From the NCBI GenBank assembly GCA_018268935.1, contig JAFDVS010000003.1, forward strand, positions 18,261 to 82,260: a stretch of 64,000 nucleotides of DNA. Reading direction: 5' to 3'. A program made the position numbers and the translations under genes. Within the stretch, counting starts at the first letter, position 1. Each line of letters opens with the position of its first letter. Below, one piece after another: positions 25,644 to 34,118 of the stretch. The notes beneath the pieces were generated by a model that saw only the letters and a program-made list of their open reading frames with translations, ran no database searches and was not told the origin of the DNA. Source of the DNA: Acidobacteriota bacterium. GTDB taxonomy: Bacteria; Acidobacteriota; Terriglobia; Bryobacterales; Bryobacteraceae.

Positions 25644-27497
25644 CTAGTGATTGAAGAAGAACTCGACGTGGTTGAGCAGCGCCCATTGCAGGTTCTGTGC
25701 GCCTTCGGTGCGATTGGTTTTCATTGTGTCGAGGGCGATCTGCTTTTCTTCGGGTGAGGCAGGCCGGGCGAGCGCGCCCAGGAAGAGCTCATCCACGACT
25801 CGCGCATTGTCGGTCTTGTAGGTATCGAGAAGTTGTTGGACGCGGCTATCATTGCGGGCCAGGACGCGGTCCACAACGACGCTCGATTGCATCAACAGCA
25901 TCGCCTGCAAGGGAGAACCGGTAGGGTTCTTGGGCGGATTACTGCGATTCGATTGGCCGAACGTCTGCATGAAATACTTCACATCGCCGCCACCGCTGGG
26001 TCCGCTGGGCTGCATGGCCCAGCCCATCTTCTCGCCGCCGTAGTTGAAACTCCCGGGGCGGGCGGTGGCCATGGCGATGGCATCGTGGACCTCTTCGGCC
26101 CCCAACTGTCGCACGAACTTGCGGGCGTAGTACTTGGTGTAGCCGTCTTTCCATTCGCCGTCGTAACGGGCGGAGAGCTGATAGGCGTTCGATTTGACGA
26201 TGTTGGCGAACAAACGTTTCAGGCTGAAATTGTTCTTACGGAAATCGGTGGCCAGTGTTTCCAGAAGTTCCGGGTGGAACAGTTGCGATTCCCAGCCTTT
26301 GGGCAACTGATTCGGATTCATGCGGGCGAGATCGAATTCATCGTAGGGTTCGACAAGACCCACGCCCATCAGGCGGGCCCAGAAGAGATTGGCGGTGGCG
26401 CGGGCAAACTGCGGATGGGCGGTGAGCATGCGGCCAAGGGCGACGCGCGGCTCTTCGTTTTCGCGGGGCTTTTCGCCGGTGAGGATGAACGCGGGCTGAT
26501 TCGGCCCACCGAAGCGCGGCACTCGAATCATGCTCTTGCCCTTGGTGTCGTAGCCGGGGTTCTCGTCGTCGATCATGAACTCGCCGGACTGCGGCTTGCC
26601 GTCTTCCCAATACATGAGATAGCGCGAGTTTCCGAGGAAACTGGCCATTTGGTAGAACTCGTGACGCTTGCGGGTGCTGAGCCAGACGTTTACTTTCTCC
26701 AGGTGGCCGCGGCCGTCGTGACAGGAGATGCAACTGAAGTTGATGCCGAGGAATGTTTTTCCGTAGAGGACGGCCAACTCGTCATGTGTATCGAGCTGCT
26801 GCACCATGCCGAAGTCCTTGCCGTCGTCCGGTTGGGGCTTGCCCTGCACATGCTCGCGGGCGATGAGGTTCGATGCGGCGACGACGTGATTGCTCTTGGC
26901 GGATGCGGCGATGATGTCGCGAACGGTGTCGTCATAGGGGCGGTCGACGCGGAGGTTTTCCTTCATCCAGTAGTGGAAGAGATTCTGGCCACGCCCCATT
27001 TTGCCGTTGGCGCGGAAGAGATCCATGAAGAAGTAGGCCCACTTGTCGACGAAGGCCTCACTCGAGAGGAGTTCATCCACGAGCTTGTCGCGCTTGGCGG
27101 GATCGGTGGAGGCAACGAAGTCGCGAACCTGTTGGGCGGAGGGGATGCGCCCGGTCAGATCGAGGGAAAGGCGGCGGACGAACTCATAGTCGCCGGCGAG
27201 CGGAGCCGGTTTGACACCGTCCTTTTCCATGCGGGCAAACAGAAGTTGATCGACGAAGTTGCGGCGGGCGATGCGGACGGCGTTCTTGCCGGAGTTTGTG
27301 GAGCCCGCGACCTTCTCCGTGATGAGGCCGGCCTCGACAGGTTTCTCTGGCTGCAGTATGGGCGCGTGGATTTCGCTGAAGCGCTCGCTGGACATCGCTT
27401 CGGGCTTGGCTTCGCGCGGCTTGGCGCCGGAATTGGAGTCGGCAGCCAGCAAGACACCACTGGCCACGGCTACAAAGAGCAGGCTAGAATGGCACAT
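25644..27497 (-). CDS. DUF1549/DUF1553 (PSD-type) secreted protein
   Basis: 617 residues; signal peptide MCHSSLLFVAVASGVLLAAD; DUF1549 (about 75-285) with VDQLLFARMEKDG, LSLDLTGRIPSAQQV, and a single CISCHDGRGHL (CxxCH) in its second half; DUF1553 (about 340-600) with ATANLFWARLMGVGLVEP and LARPASPEEK. The family is expanded in Planctomycetes and Acidobacteria near DUF1501 and sulfatases; function unknown. There is no separate cytochrome domain, so the lone CxxCH could bind heme or simply be structural. SD GGGAGG precedes ATG 27497. Confidence 0.9.
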   Translation of the reverse strand: MCHSSLLFVAVASGVLLAADSNSGAKPREAKPEAMSSERFSEIHAPILQPEKPVEAGLITEKVAGSTNSGKNAVRIARRNFVDQLLFARMEKDGVKPAPLAGDYEFVRRLSLDLTGRIPSAQQVRDFVASTDPAKRDKLVDELLSSEAFVDKWAYFFMDLFRANGKMGRGQNLFHYWMKENLRVDRPYDDTVRDIIAASAKSNHVVAASNLIAREHVQGKPQPDDGKDFGMVQQLDTHDELAVLYGKTFLGINFSCISCHDGRGHLEKVNVWLSTRKRHEFYQMASFLGNSRYLMYWEDGKPQSGEFMIDDENPGYDTKGKSMIRVPRFGGPNQPAFILTGEKPRENEEPRVALGRMLTAHPQFARATANLFWARLMGVGLVEPYDEFDLARMNPNQLPKGWESQLFHPELLETLATDFRKNNFSLKRLFANIVKSNAYQLSARYDGEWKDGYTKYYARKFVRQLGAEEVHDAIAMATARPGSFNYGGEKMGWAMQPSGPSGGGDVKYFMQTFGQSNRSNPPKNPTGSPLQAMLLMQSSVVVDRVLARNDSRVQQLLDTYKTDNARVVDELFLGALARPASPEEKQIALDTMKTNRTEGAQNLQWALLNHVEFFFNH

Positions 27498-27526
27498 CCG
27501 AGGTACCCTCCCAGATTCGTGAGTTG

Positions 27527-27537
27527 TATACAGTATA
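27527..27537. promoter_or_regulatory. TATAC-A-GTATA palindrome in a 57-bp divergent intergenic region
   Basis: This odd palindrome sits between the leftward DUF1549 gene (ATG 27497) and the rightward sulfatase (ATG 27555). It contains -10-like hexamers on both strands (TATACT leftward; TATACA or TATATAG rightward). It may be a shared promoter/operator for both transcription units. Confidence 0.45.
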
Positions 27538-27554
27538 TAGAATCAGATCACCGA

Positions 27555-28943
27555 ATGCAGACCCGCCGCAGATTTCTCACTTCAGCCGCCGCCGCCCCGC
27601 TGGCCATGGGCCAAACCACGCGGCCGAACTTTGTCTTTGTGCTGGTGGATGATCTGCGTTTTGACGAGCTGGGATGCACGGGGCACCCGTTTGCGCAGAC
27701 GCCGCACGTAGACCGGCTGGCACGCGAAGGAGCGAACTTTCGCAATGCTTTCGCCGTGACTCCGTTGTGTTCGCCGAGCAGGGCCACGTTCCTCACCGGG
27801 CTTTATCCTCGCGCGCATGGCATTGTCGATAACACGAACCGGTCGGCGGCGAGCCACAAGCTGACGACCTGGCCGCGACTGTTGCAAGATGCCGGATACG
27901 ACACGGCGTTTCTGGGCAAATGGCATATGGGGAACGACGATTCTCCGCGCCCTGGATTCACGCACTGGGTGAGTTTTCCCGGGCAGGGCGAATGTAACGA
28001 TCCGGTGATCAACCTCAACGGCAAATCGGCTCGCACGAAGGGCTACATCACCGATATCCTGACCGGGCATGCCGTGCGGTTTCTGGAACAAAAGCGGGAG
28101 AAACCGTTTTGCCTCTATCTGGCGCACAAGGCGATTCATCCGAATGTGCAGCAGCGGGACGACGGCAGCGTTGCCGGCGGAAGCCTGGATGCGGCGGAAG
28201 ATTTCATTCCGGCGGAACGGCATCGCTCGTTGTATACAGGGGCTCGCCTGCCTCGTCGGGAGAATTATGCGAAGCCACCCGTGAACAAGCCTGCGTTGCA
28301 GCGGAAGCTGGAAGGAGTGGCTCCTCTCAGTGCGGCGACGGTGACCAATGATGCGACGATTCTCAATCGGATGCGGATGATGAAGGCGATTGACGATGGC
28401 GTGGGCGAGATGCGCCAGGCTCTGGAGCGCACCGGGCAACTCGATAACACGGTGTTCCTTTTCACCAGCGATCACGGATACTTCTACGGAGAGCACTGCC
28501 TGGGCGCAGAGCGGCGGCTGGCCTATGAAGAGACGATCCGTATTCCGCTCATCATCCGCTATCCGGCAGTTTTCGCGGCCGGGTTGGAGCCCAAGGAATT
28601 TGCGCTGTCGGTTGACATTGCTCCAACGGCGCTTGATCTGGCTGGCGTAACCGGGCCGAAGTTCCATGGGGTTTCGCTGCGCAGACAGCCGAAGCGCGAT
28701 GCGTTTCTCATCGAATATTATTCCGATAGCGTGTTCCAACGCATCGATCATATGGGCTATGATGCGGTGCGCACGAAGTACTGGAAGTACATCCACTACC
28801 GTGAGCTGCGCGGGGCGGATGAGATTTATGACATGGTGGGGGACCCGTACGAACTGCTGAACCTATCCGGCGCGCACGGGGCGCCGGAACTGCGGTCACT
28901 GTTGCGCGATCTGATTGCTCAGGCTGGATCGGCCCAACGCTGA
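27555..28943 (+). CDS. Cys-type sulfatase, twin-arginine leader
   Basis: 462 residues from ATG 27555. The leader QTRRRFLTSAAAAPLAMGQ is Tat-like. Sulfatase motifs: VLVDDLRFD, CSPSR (Cys72), LGKWHMGND, FTSDHGYFYGEHC. Hydrolysis of a sulfate ester in the periplasm after formylglycine formation is expected; the substrate is not evident. The frame stays open for over 1.7 kb upstream, but that part is antisense to DUF1549 and contains no sulfatase sequence. The 3' end overlaps the convergent sulfatase by 25 bp. Confidence 0.9.
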   Translation: MQTRRRFLTSAAAAPLAMGQTTRPNFVFVLVDDLRFDELGCTGHPFAQTPHVDRLAREGANFRNAFAVTPLCSPSRATFLTGLYPRAHGIVDNTNRSAASHKLTTWPRLLQDAGYDTAFLGKWHMGNDDSPRPGFTHWVSFPGQGECNDPVINLNGKSARTKGYITDILTGHAVRFLEQKREKPFCLYLAHKAIHPNVQQRDDGSVAGGSLDAAEDFIPAERHRSLYTGARLPRRENYAKPPVNKPALQRKLEGVAPLSAATVTNDATILNRMRMMKAIDDGVGEMRQALERTGQLDNTVFLFTSDHGYFYGEHCLGAERRLAYEETIRIPLIIRYPAVFAAGLEPKEFALSVDIAPTALDLAGVTGPKFHGVSLRRQPKRDAFLIEYYSDSVFQRIDHMGYDAVRTKYWKYIHYRELRGADEIYDMVGDPYELLNLSGAHGAPELRSLLRDLIAQAGSAQR

Positions 28944-30313
28944 TCGGGCGACCATTGCTTGAGGCGATTGAGCCAGGTCTCACGGCGGGCGCGCATCTGC
29001 GCGATGCGTTGCTGCTCGGCGGGGTGGCCGATGAGATTCGTTTCTTCCCACATGTCGACTTCGAGATCGTAGAACTCTTCGGTGCGCTGGGGCTCGTCGG
29101 TGTAGACGGTGTATTTGTAGCGGCTATTGCGAATGCCTTCGGTGGATGGAATCCAGCCGCCGTTGGGGAAGTGATGTTCGTAGAAGAACTCGTTGCGGAG
29201 CCCGCCGGCTTTGCCGTCGAGCGCGGGCTTCAGGCTCTTTCCCTGCATCGATTGGGGTGTTTTCACGCCAGCCATGTCGAGAAGGGTGGGGGCGATGTCG
29301 ATGTTGAGAGCCATGTGGCCGAGGAGGCGCCCGCGCGGCTGTTGCGAGCGCGGATCGTGGATCATGAGCGGAGTGCGAATGGACTCTTCGTGCATGAACC
29401 ACTTGCCTGCGAGGCCATGTTCGGCGAGATAGAATCCGTTGTCGCCGGTGTACACGATGATTGTGTTTTCGGCGAGCCCCTTTTTGCGCAACATCTCCAC
29501 GGCGCGGCCCACCTGGCGATCGACGCTAGTGATGAGCCGGTAGTAGCCCTTCACTGATTCCTGGTACAGTTCCGGGGTGCTGAATCGCACGGCCCAGCGG
29601 CGCCGGGCTTCGGAGCGCTGTACGGAAAGCGGCAACTGCGAGATGTATTCGGGCGCGGCCGTTTGCGGCATGGGGATCCGGACGTCGCGATATAACGCTT
29701 CGTCCTGCGGATCGTAGAGAAACTGCTTCGGGTCCTCGTCCTGAACGTGCGGCGCTTTGAATGACACCGAGAGTTGGAACGGTTGATCGGCGCGGCAGCC
29801 ATCGAGGAACTCCACCATCTGGTCGCCCATGATGGTGTTGAGGTGCGTCTTGCCGTCCTTCTTGGGGAAGTAGTGTCCTTGGCCCTGAAAACCGCGCCAG
29901 TAATCGAACGTTTCCACGGGCGGCTTGCCGCCGTCGATGCCGAACTTACCGATGAATCCGGTGCGATAGCCGGCTTGGCGGAGCAGGGCTGGATAGGATC
30001 GCGCCCATTTGTCTTTGGGGAATTCGTTGCGGAACTCCCAGATGCCGTGAGAGCGCGCGTAGAGCCCGGTGAAGAAGCTGGCGCGGCTGGTGACGCAGAT
30101 GGCGGTGGTAACGAAATTGCGGCTGAAGAGGACGCCCTGTTGCGCCAGCGCATCGATGTGCGGGGTGCGGAGAATGGGATCGCCCATGCATCCGAGCGCA
30201 TCCCAGCGGTGGTCATCGCCGAGGAGGAAGAGGATGTTCGGTGGCTTCTGCTGGCCGCGCAAAATGGCCGGTGCGGCGGCGGCCGTGGTCTTGAGAAAAT
30301 CGCGGCGATTCAT
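28919..30313 (-). CDS. Sulfatase with variant CVTSR motif, twin-arginine leader
   Basis: 464 residues; leader NRRDFLKTTAAAAPAILRG is Tat-like. Motifs: LLGDDHRWDALG, CVTSR (Cys73; position three is Thr rather than Pro/Ala), FIGKFGIDGG (where most sulfatases have GKWH), VYTGDNGFYLAEHG. It remains a plausible FGE client, but the changes may alter maturation or specificity. The ATG (30313) directly abuts the stop of the BNR gene (TAAATG), so the two are translationally linked. Confidence 0.88.
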   Translation of the reverse strand: MNRRDFLKTTAAAAPAILRGQQKPPNILFLLGDDHRWDALGCMGDPILRTPHIDALAQQGVLFSRNFVTTAICVTSRASFFTGLYARSHGIWEFRNEFPKDKWARSYPALLRQAGYRTGFIGKFGIDGGKPPVETFDYWRGFQGQGHYFPKKDGKTHLNTIMGDQMVEFLDGCRADQPFQLSVSFKAPHVQDEDPKQFLYDPQDEALYRDVRIPMPQTAAPEYISQLPLSVQRSEARRRWAVRFSTPELYQESVKGYYRLITSVDRQVGRAVEMLRKKGLAENTIIVYTGDNGFYLAEHGLAGKWFMHEESIRTPLMIHDPRSQQPRGRLLGHMALNIDIAPTLLDMAGVKTPQSMQGKSLKPALDGKAGGLRNEFFYEHHFPNGGWIPSTEGIRNSRYKYTVYTDEPQRTEEFYDLEVDMWEETNLIGHPAEQQRIAQMRARRETWLNRLKQWSPDQRWADPA

Positions 30314-31552
30314 TTAGACCGTGATGCGATACAGCATGGCATCGCCCTCCCATCCATCGTTCAGTGCAAACAGGCGAGTCATGTGCAGGGCTACCTTCTT
30401 TGATCCGCGCTCTTCGCGCGCGTAGAAATTGGAGAGCGAGAGAATCTCATTCTCGCCGGGCTGGCGATCGTCCACCGTGCGAACCGTGGATTTGCGGAGC
30501 AGGCCGGTCTTCGTGTCTACTTCGCCGATCATGAAAGGAAATCGCGGCCGGTTGCCTTTAGGGTTGACCGGGTTGATGTTGCCCAGCCAATACATTTTGC
30601 CGTTGGAATGTTTCAGCAACTGAGAGCACGAACTGGGGGAGAAGAAGTTCTCGCCGGTGTCGTAGGTCCAGGGGGCGGGATCGGAGAATTTCCATCCGCC
30701 ATCGGTGGAGGCGGAGATCCAGCGGTGGCTGGGCTGATCGGTGCGTTTGTCGTTGGAACCGCGAATGACCAGGATCACGCGGCCATCATCGAGGATGCCG
30801 ACAGTCGGTTCGACGACGCCGCGGGTGGAGCGTTTGGGATCGGCCGTCACCAACTGCGACATGCGCCACACCAGCTTGTCGCCTTTCCATGTGCCGTGCA
30901 GCAGCGCGCCGTCTGTATACGTGTAGCCGCCGCCAGGATTGTAGTAATCGCCATTGGGACCGAGGTGCGAGATTTCGATGGGAACGAGGATAGAGCCATC
31001 TTTGCCCGCAATCGGTACGGTGGCCTGATCGCCGAGCATAGCGCAGTTTTTCCCCACAAACACGCCGGGAAGCGGGTGCCGCAGGGTGAACTCCGCGCCC
31101 TCGTGAATGATGGGCGTGGGCTTGCCATTGACGCCGATGCGGTAGTAGAGATTCCACTGGCGCATGCCTTCCAGCGGATCGTCGGAGGGCAACACGCCTT
31201 CGTTCCAGAACTCGATGTAGCGGCCGGTTTTCGGTTCAACGAAGCCGGCGCGCAGATGCTTGCGCCACATGCCGTTGGGTCGCTTCTCACCGGTGGGGAT
31301 GGTGACGGGGGCGCCCCATGTGCGGCCGTGATCTTTCGACATGCGGTGGTAGGCGACGTCGATGGTGTCTGAGCGGGACCAGCGCTGCTCAATCGACGCC
31401 ATCTCCACGCCTTCCGGTTTCGTGTAGAAGGCGTAGGCCATGACGGCGGTGCCTTTGCCCGGCGATTTGAGGAACACTTCCCGCTCGATGCCGGTGGTGG
31501 ATGCAGGCATCGCAGCCGCGGCCGAGGCAGCCAGGAATGCTCGGCGCCTCAT
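30314..31552 (-). CDS. BNR-repeat sialidase-like exported protein
   Basis: 412 residues from ATG 31552 (SD AAAGGA; ATGA overlap with the preceding sulfatase stop). The leader MRRRAFLAASAAAAMPAS is Tat-like. A six-bladed propeller is suggested by Asp-box motifs: SKDHGRTWGAPV and SASTDGGWKF. Family members are exo-sialidases or other glycan-binding/cleaving proteins; the conserved arginine triad is not obvious, so activity is uncertain. Its place between two sulfatases points to a sulfated glycan. Confidence 0.8.
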   Translation of the reverse strand: MRRRAFLAASAAAAMPASTTGIEREVFLKSPGKGTAVMAYAFYTKPEGVEMASIEQRWSRSDTIDVAYHRMSKDHGRTWGAPVTIPTGEKRPNGMWRKHLRAGFVEPKTGRYIEFWNEGVLPSDDPLEGMRQWNLYYRIGVNGKPTPIIHEGAEFTLRHPLPGVFVGKNCAMLGDQATVPIAGKDGSILVPIEISHLGPNGDYYNPGGGYTYTDGALLHGTWKGDKLVWRMSQLVTADPKRSTRGVVEPTVGILDDGRVILVIRGSNDKRTDQPSHRWISASTDGGWKFSDPAPWTYDTGENFFSPSSCSQLLKHSNGKMYWLGNINPVNPKGNRPRFPFMIGEVDTKTGLLRKSTVRTVDDRQPGENEILSLSNFYAREERGSKKVALHMTRLFALNDGWEGDAMLYRITV

Positions 31553-32973
31553 GCCGTTCCTTTCCAACCGCGCTGGCGAATGATGCCCGTGAGCTGCGTC
31601 TTCATCTTGTTCTTCAAATCCTGCATGGAAGCCTCGGTGACGAGGTTCTTCATTTCACGCGGGTCGCGATCGTAATCGTAGAGTTCCTCCCCTTCCGCGC
31701 CTTCGTTCCACATGCTGTAGCGATAGCGCTCATTGCGCAGGGAGTGGCCCATGACGGCCTTGGCGTTGTTGCCGCGGCGCACTTGCGTCACCGCGGGTTT
31801 CGTCCAGGCGGCGTTGGGATTGTCGAGCAACGGGCGAAGGCTCTTGCCGTGGAGATTGGCTGGAGCACCCTTCAGGCCGCACATGTCGGCCACCGTGGGA
31901 TAAATATCGACAAATTCCACGGTGCGTTTGCAGGCTTTGCCGCGAGCCTTAACGCCCGCTCCGGCGATGATCATGGGTGCGCGGGCGGCGGGTTCGAACA
32001 CAGTCTGTTTGAACCACTGCCCGTGTTCGCCGAGCTGATAGCCATGATCGCTCCAAAACACGATGAGGGTATTTTGTTCCAGCTTCAAACGTTCGACGGC
32101 GTCGAGGACTTTGCCCACCTGTGCGTCCAGGAAGAGGATGGCGGCGTAGTAGGCGCGCATGCACTCGAGGCGTTGCTTTTCGTTCATGCCGAAGTTGGGC
32201 GGCGTGGTCCAATAGGCCCATTTCGGCGCAATCTTGAGCTCCCACTCCTCAAAGGGAATCGCTTTGAGTTTGTCCATCGGCACCATGTCGAAGTACTTCG
32301 ATGGGGAAACCCACGGTACGTGAGGGCGATAGAAACCGCAGCCGAGGAAGAAACGATCTTTCTGGTGCTGCTCCATGATGCGGATGCTTTCGGCAGCTAC
32401 TTTGCCGTCGGTGTGCTCTTCATCCTTGGCCGGTGAGGCATAGAAACAGGGCGCGGAACCCAATCCGCGGCCTGGGGTGAAGTTGGTGATCAGCGGCTCT
32501 TCTTTGGTCTTGTCGACGCCGGCGGGATTGACTCGCTCGTTCCAGGATGGGGCGTCGTCCAGGCCGTCGGTGCCGATCTGGCCGGGATTTCCGTAGTGGT
32601 AAATTTTGCCAACGCGGGCCGCGAAGCCGCCGTTCTTCTGCATCAACTGGGGCGCGGTCACCACGTCGGGGACCACGCTGCGGAAATGCTTCTGCAGGTC
32701 ATAAACGGTGGTGGCGTCAGGCCCGAGGCCGGTCATCAACGAGGTGCGCGATGGGCTGCAGAGCGGGAACTGGCAATAGGCGCGATCGAAGCGGACGCCC
32801 TTTGCCGCGAGCCGGTCGATGTTGGGTGTACGCACCAGTTCGTGGCCGAAGGTGCTCATGTCGTCGTTCAGGTCGTCGGCGGCGATGAAGAGCACGTTGC
32901 GGGCCTGCGACTGGCCGTTGGCCACGGCGGCGCCGAGCGAGGAAAGCAGGAATGCGCGGCGGTCAAGATTCAT
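31549..32973 (-). CDS. Cys-type sulfatase, iduronate-2-sulfatase-like
   Basis: 474 residues from ATG 32973. The leader NLDRRAFLLSSLGAAVANG is Tat-like. Motifs: FIAADDLNDDMSTFGH and TPNIDRLAAKGVRFDRAYCQFPLCSPSRTSLMTGLGPD (given as overlapping parts: CSPSR with Cys72), VGKIYH, FWSDHGYQLGEHGQW, matching the iduronate-2-sulfatase/choline-sulfatase branch. Substrate not proven. The ATG overlaps the acetyltransferase stop (ATGA), and its own stop overlaps the BNR start, so three genes are coupled in series. Confidence 0.88.
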   Translation of the reverse strand: MNLDRRAFLLSSLGAAVANGQSQARNVLFIAADDLNDDMSTFGHELVRTPNIDRLAAKGVRFDRAYCQFPLCSPSRTSLMTGLGPDATTVYDLQKHFRSVVPDVVTAPQLMQKNGGFAARVGKIYHYGNPGQIGTDGLDDAPSWNERVNPAGVDKTKEEPLITNFTPGRGLGSAPCFYASPAKDEEHTDGKVAAESIRIMEQHQKDRFFLGCGFYRPHVPWVSPSKYFDMVPMDKLKAIPFEEWELKIAPKWAYWTTPPNFGMNEKQRLECMRAYYAAILFLDAQVGKVLDAVERLKLEQNTLIVFWSDHGYQLGEHGQWFKQTVFEPAARAPMIIAGAGVKARGKACKRTVEFVDIYPTVADMCGLKGAPANLHGKSLRPLLDNPNAAWTKPAVTQVRRGNNAKAVMGHSLRNERYRYSMWNEGAEGEELYDYDRDPREMKNLVTEASMQDLKNKMKTQLTGIIRQRGWKGTA

Positions 32974-34118
32974 ATTTTGAGAAACCATCCTTTTTTGTAG
33001 AGCGCCCAAGCGATGAGATAAAGCAGCGTGACGTGCATCATGCCATAGAGGAGCGATGCATGAGCGGGAGCGGCGAAGGAGAGCAAGGCTTCCGAAATGG
33101 GCTTGCGAAGCCCTGCCATGCCGATGAGCCGTGCGATCAAGCCGGCCATGACGTAGACCGCGATCGCATTGGAACCATAGATTTCAAAGGGGCGGCCCCA
33201 CTTCTTCCAGCCCTTGTAATCCGCCAGCCAGAAGCAGCAGGCAAAAACGACCAGGGCCATGCCCGCCATGAACACCGTGTAGGAACTGGTCCAGATGTTC
33301 TTGTTGATGGGCAGGGCCTTGTCCCAGAAGAGCCCCACGAACAGCAGCAGATTGCCGGTGAAAAACATCCAGCCGAGTTTTTCGAGCGCGGGTAGAGCGG
33401 AGCGCAAGAGATAGCCGGTGAGGATACCGAAGAGGATGGTGGCCACCGCCGGAATGGTGCTGACGATGCCTTCCGGATCCCAGGTTTTCGTGGCGGAATA
33501 CATGTGGCCGGATAAAAACATTCCATCGATGTATTGTTCCAGGTTGCATTCGCGTTCCAGCGAGCCCGCACCGCAGCCGGGTACCGGCACCCAAGACATC
33601 AGCGCCCAATACACCATCAGACAGGCCGCGGTGATCCAGGCCTGCACACGCGGCGACGTATACAGAAATATGAGCGCTCCGATGGCGTAGCAGAGGCCGA
33701 TTCTCTGCAGCACACCGGGAATGCGGATCGTAGCGAGGTTGTAATAGGGGAAGCCGTTGAGCAGCAGGCCAAGGCCGAAGATCATCGCTCCGCGGCGCAG
33801 GCTATGGAGCAGCAGTCTGGAACGGTCAGCGCCTGCTTCCACGCGCTTGGCGAACGATAGCGTCATAGCGACACCGCAGATCCAGAGGAAGAAAGGGAAC
33901 ACCGTATCGGTGAATGTCCAGCCATGCCAGAATGCGTGTTTCAGCGGGGAGTAGACTTCGGGAAAGCCGCCCGCGTTGTTGACCAGCATCATCGCGGCGA
34001 TGGTCATGCCGCGAAAAATGTCGAGAGAAACGAGCCGTTGCGACGTGCCTGTTATGGCTTCTCGGCGATCAGCAACAGCGATTGTCCCAGGGGAAAGTTC
34101 AGGCCTGCTCCCAACCAT
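32970..34118 (-). CDS. HGSNAT/NagX-like membrane acyltransferase (DUF5009)
   Basis: A 382-residue inner-membrane protein with about 10-11 hydrophobic segments. It opens with RLVSLDIFRGMTIAAMMLVNN and YSPLKHAFWHGWTFTDTVFPFFLWICG, matching the family of human heparan-alpha-glucosaminide N-acetyltransferase, whose acetyl-relay histidine lies in the KHASW segment. Family role: acetylating amino sugars across a membrane. I place the start at ATG 34118 (67 bp inside the methyltransferase gene); an earlier ATG at 34163 is possible. It feeds directly into the iduronate-sulfatase-like gene. Confidence 0.85.
   Translation of the reverse strand: MVGSRPELSPGTIAVADRREAITGTSQRLVSLDIFRGMTIAAMMLVNNAGGFPEVYSPLKHAFWHGWTFTDTVFPFFLWICGVAMTLSFAKRVEAGADRSRLLLHSLRRGAMIFGLGLLLNGFPYYNLATIRIPGVLQRIGLCYAIGALIFLYTSPRVQAWITAACLMVYWALMSWVPVPGCGAGSLERECNLEQYIDGMFLSGHMYSATKTWDPEGIVSTIPAVATILFGILTGYLLRSALPALEKLGWMFFTGNLLLFVGLFWDKALPINKNIWTSSYTVFMAGMALVVFACCFWLADYKGWKKWGRPFEIYGSNAIAVYVMAGLIARLIGMAGLRKPISEALLSFAAPAHASLLYGMMHVTLLYLIAWALYKKGWFLKI

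Noticed and set aside
25833..27554. Long open frame preceding the rightward sulfatase
   Set aside because: It is antisense to the DUF1549/DUF1553 gene, lacks any family signature, and sulfatase sequence begins only at ATG 27555.
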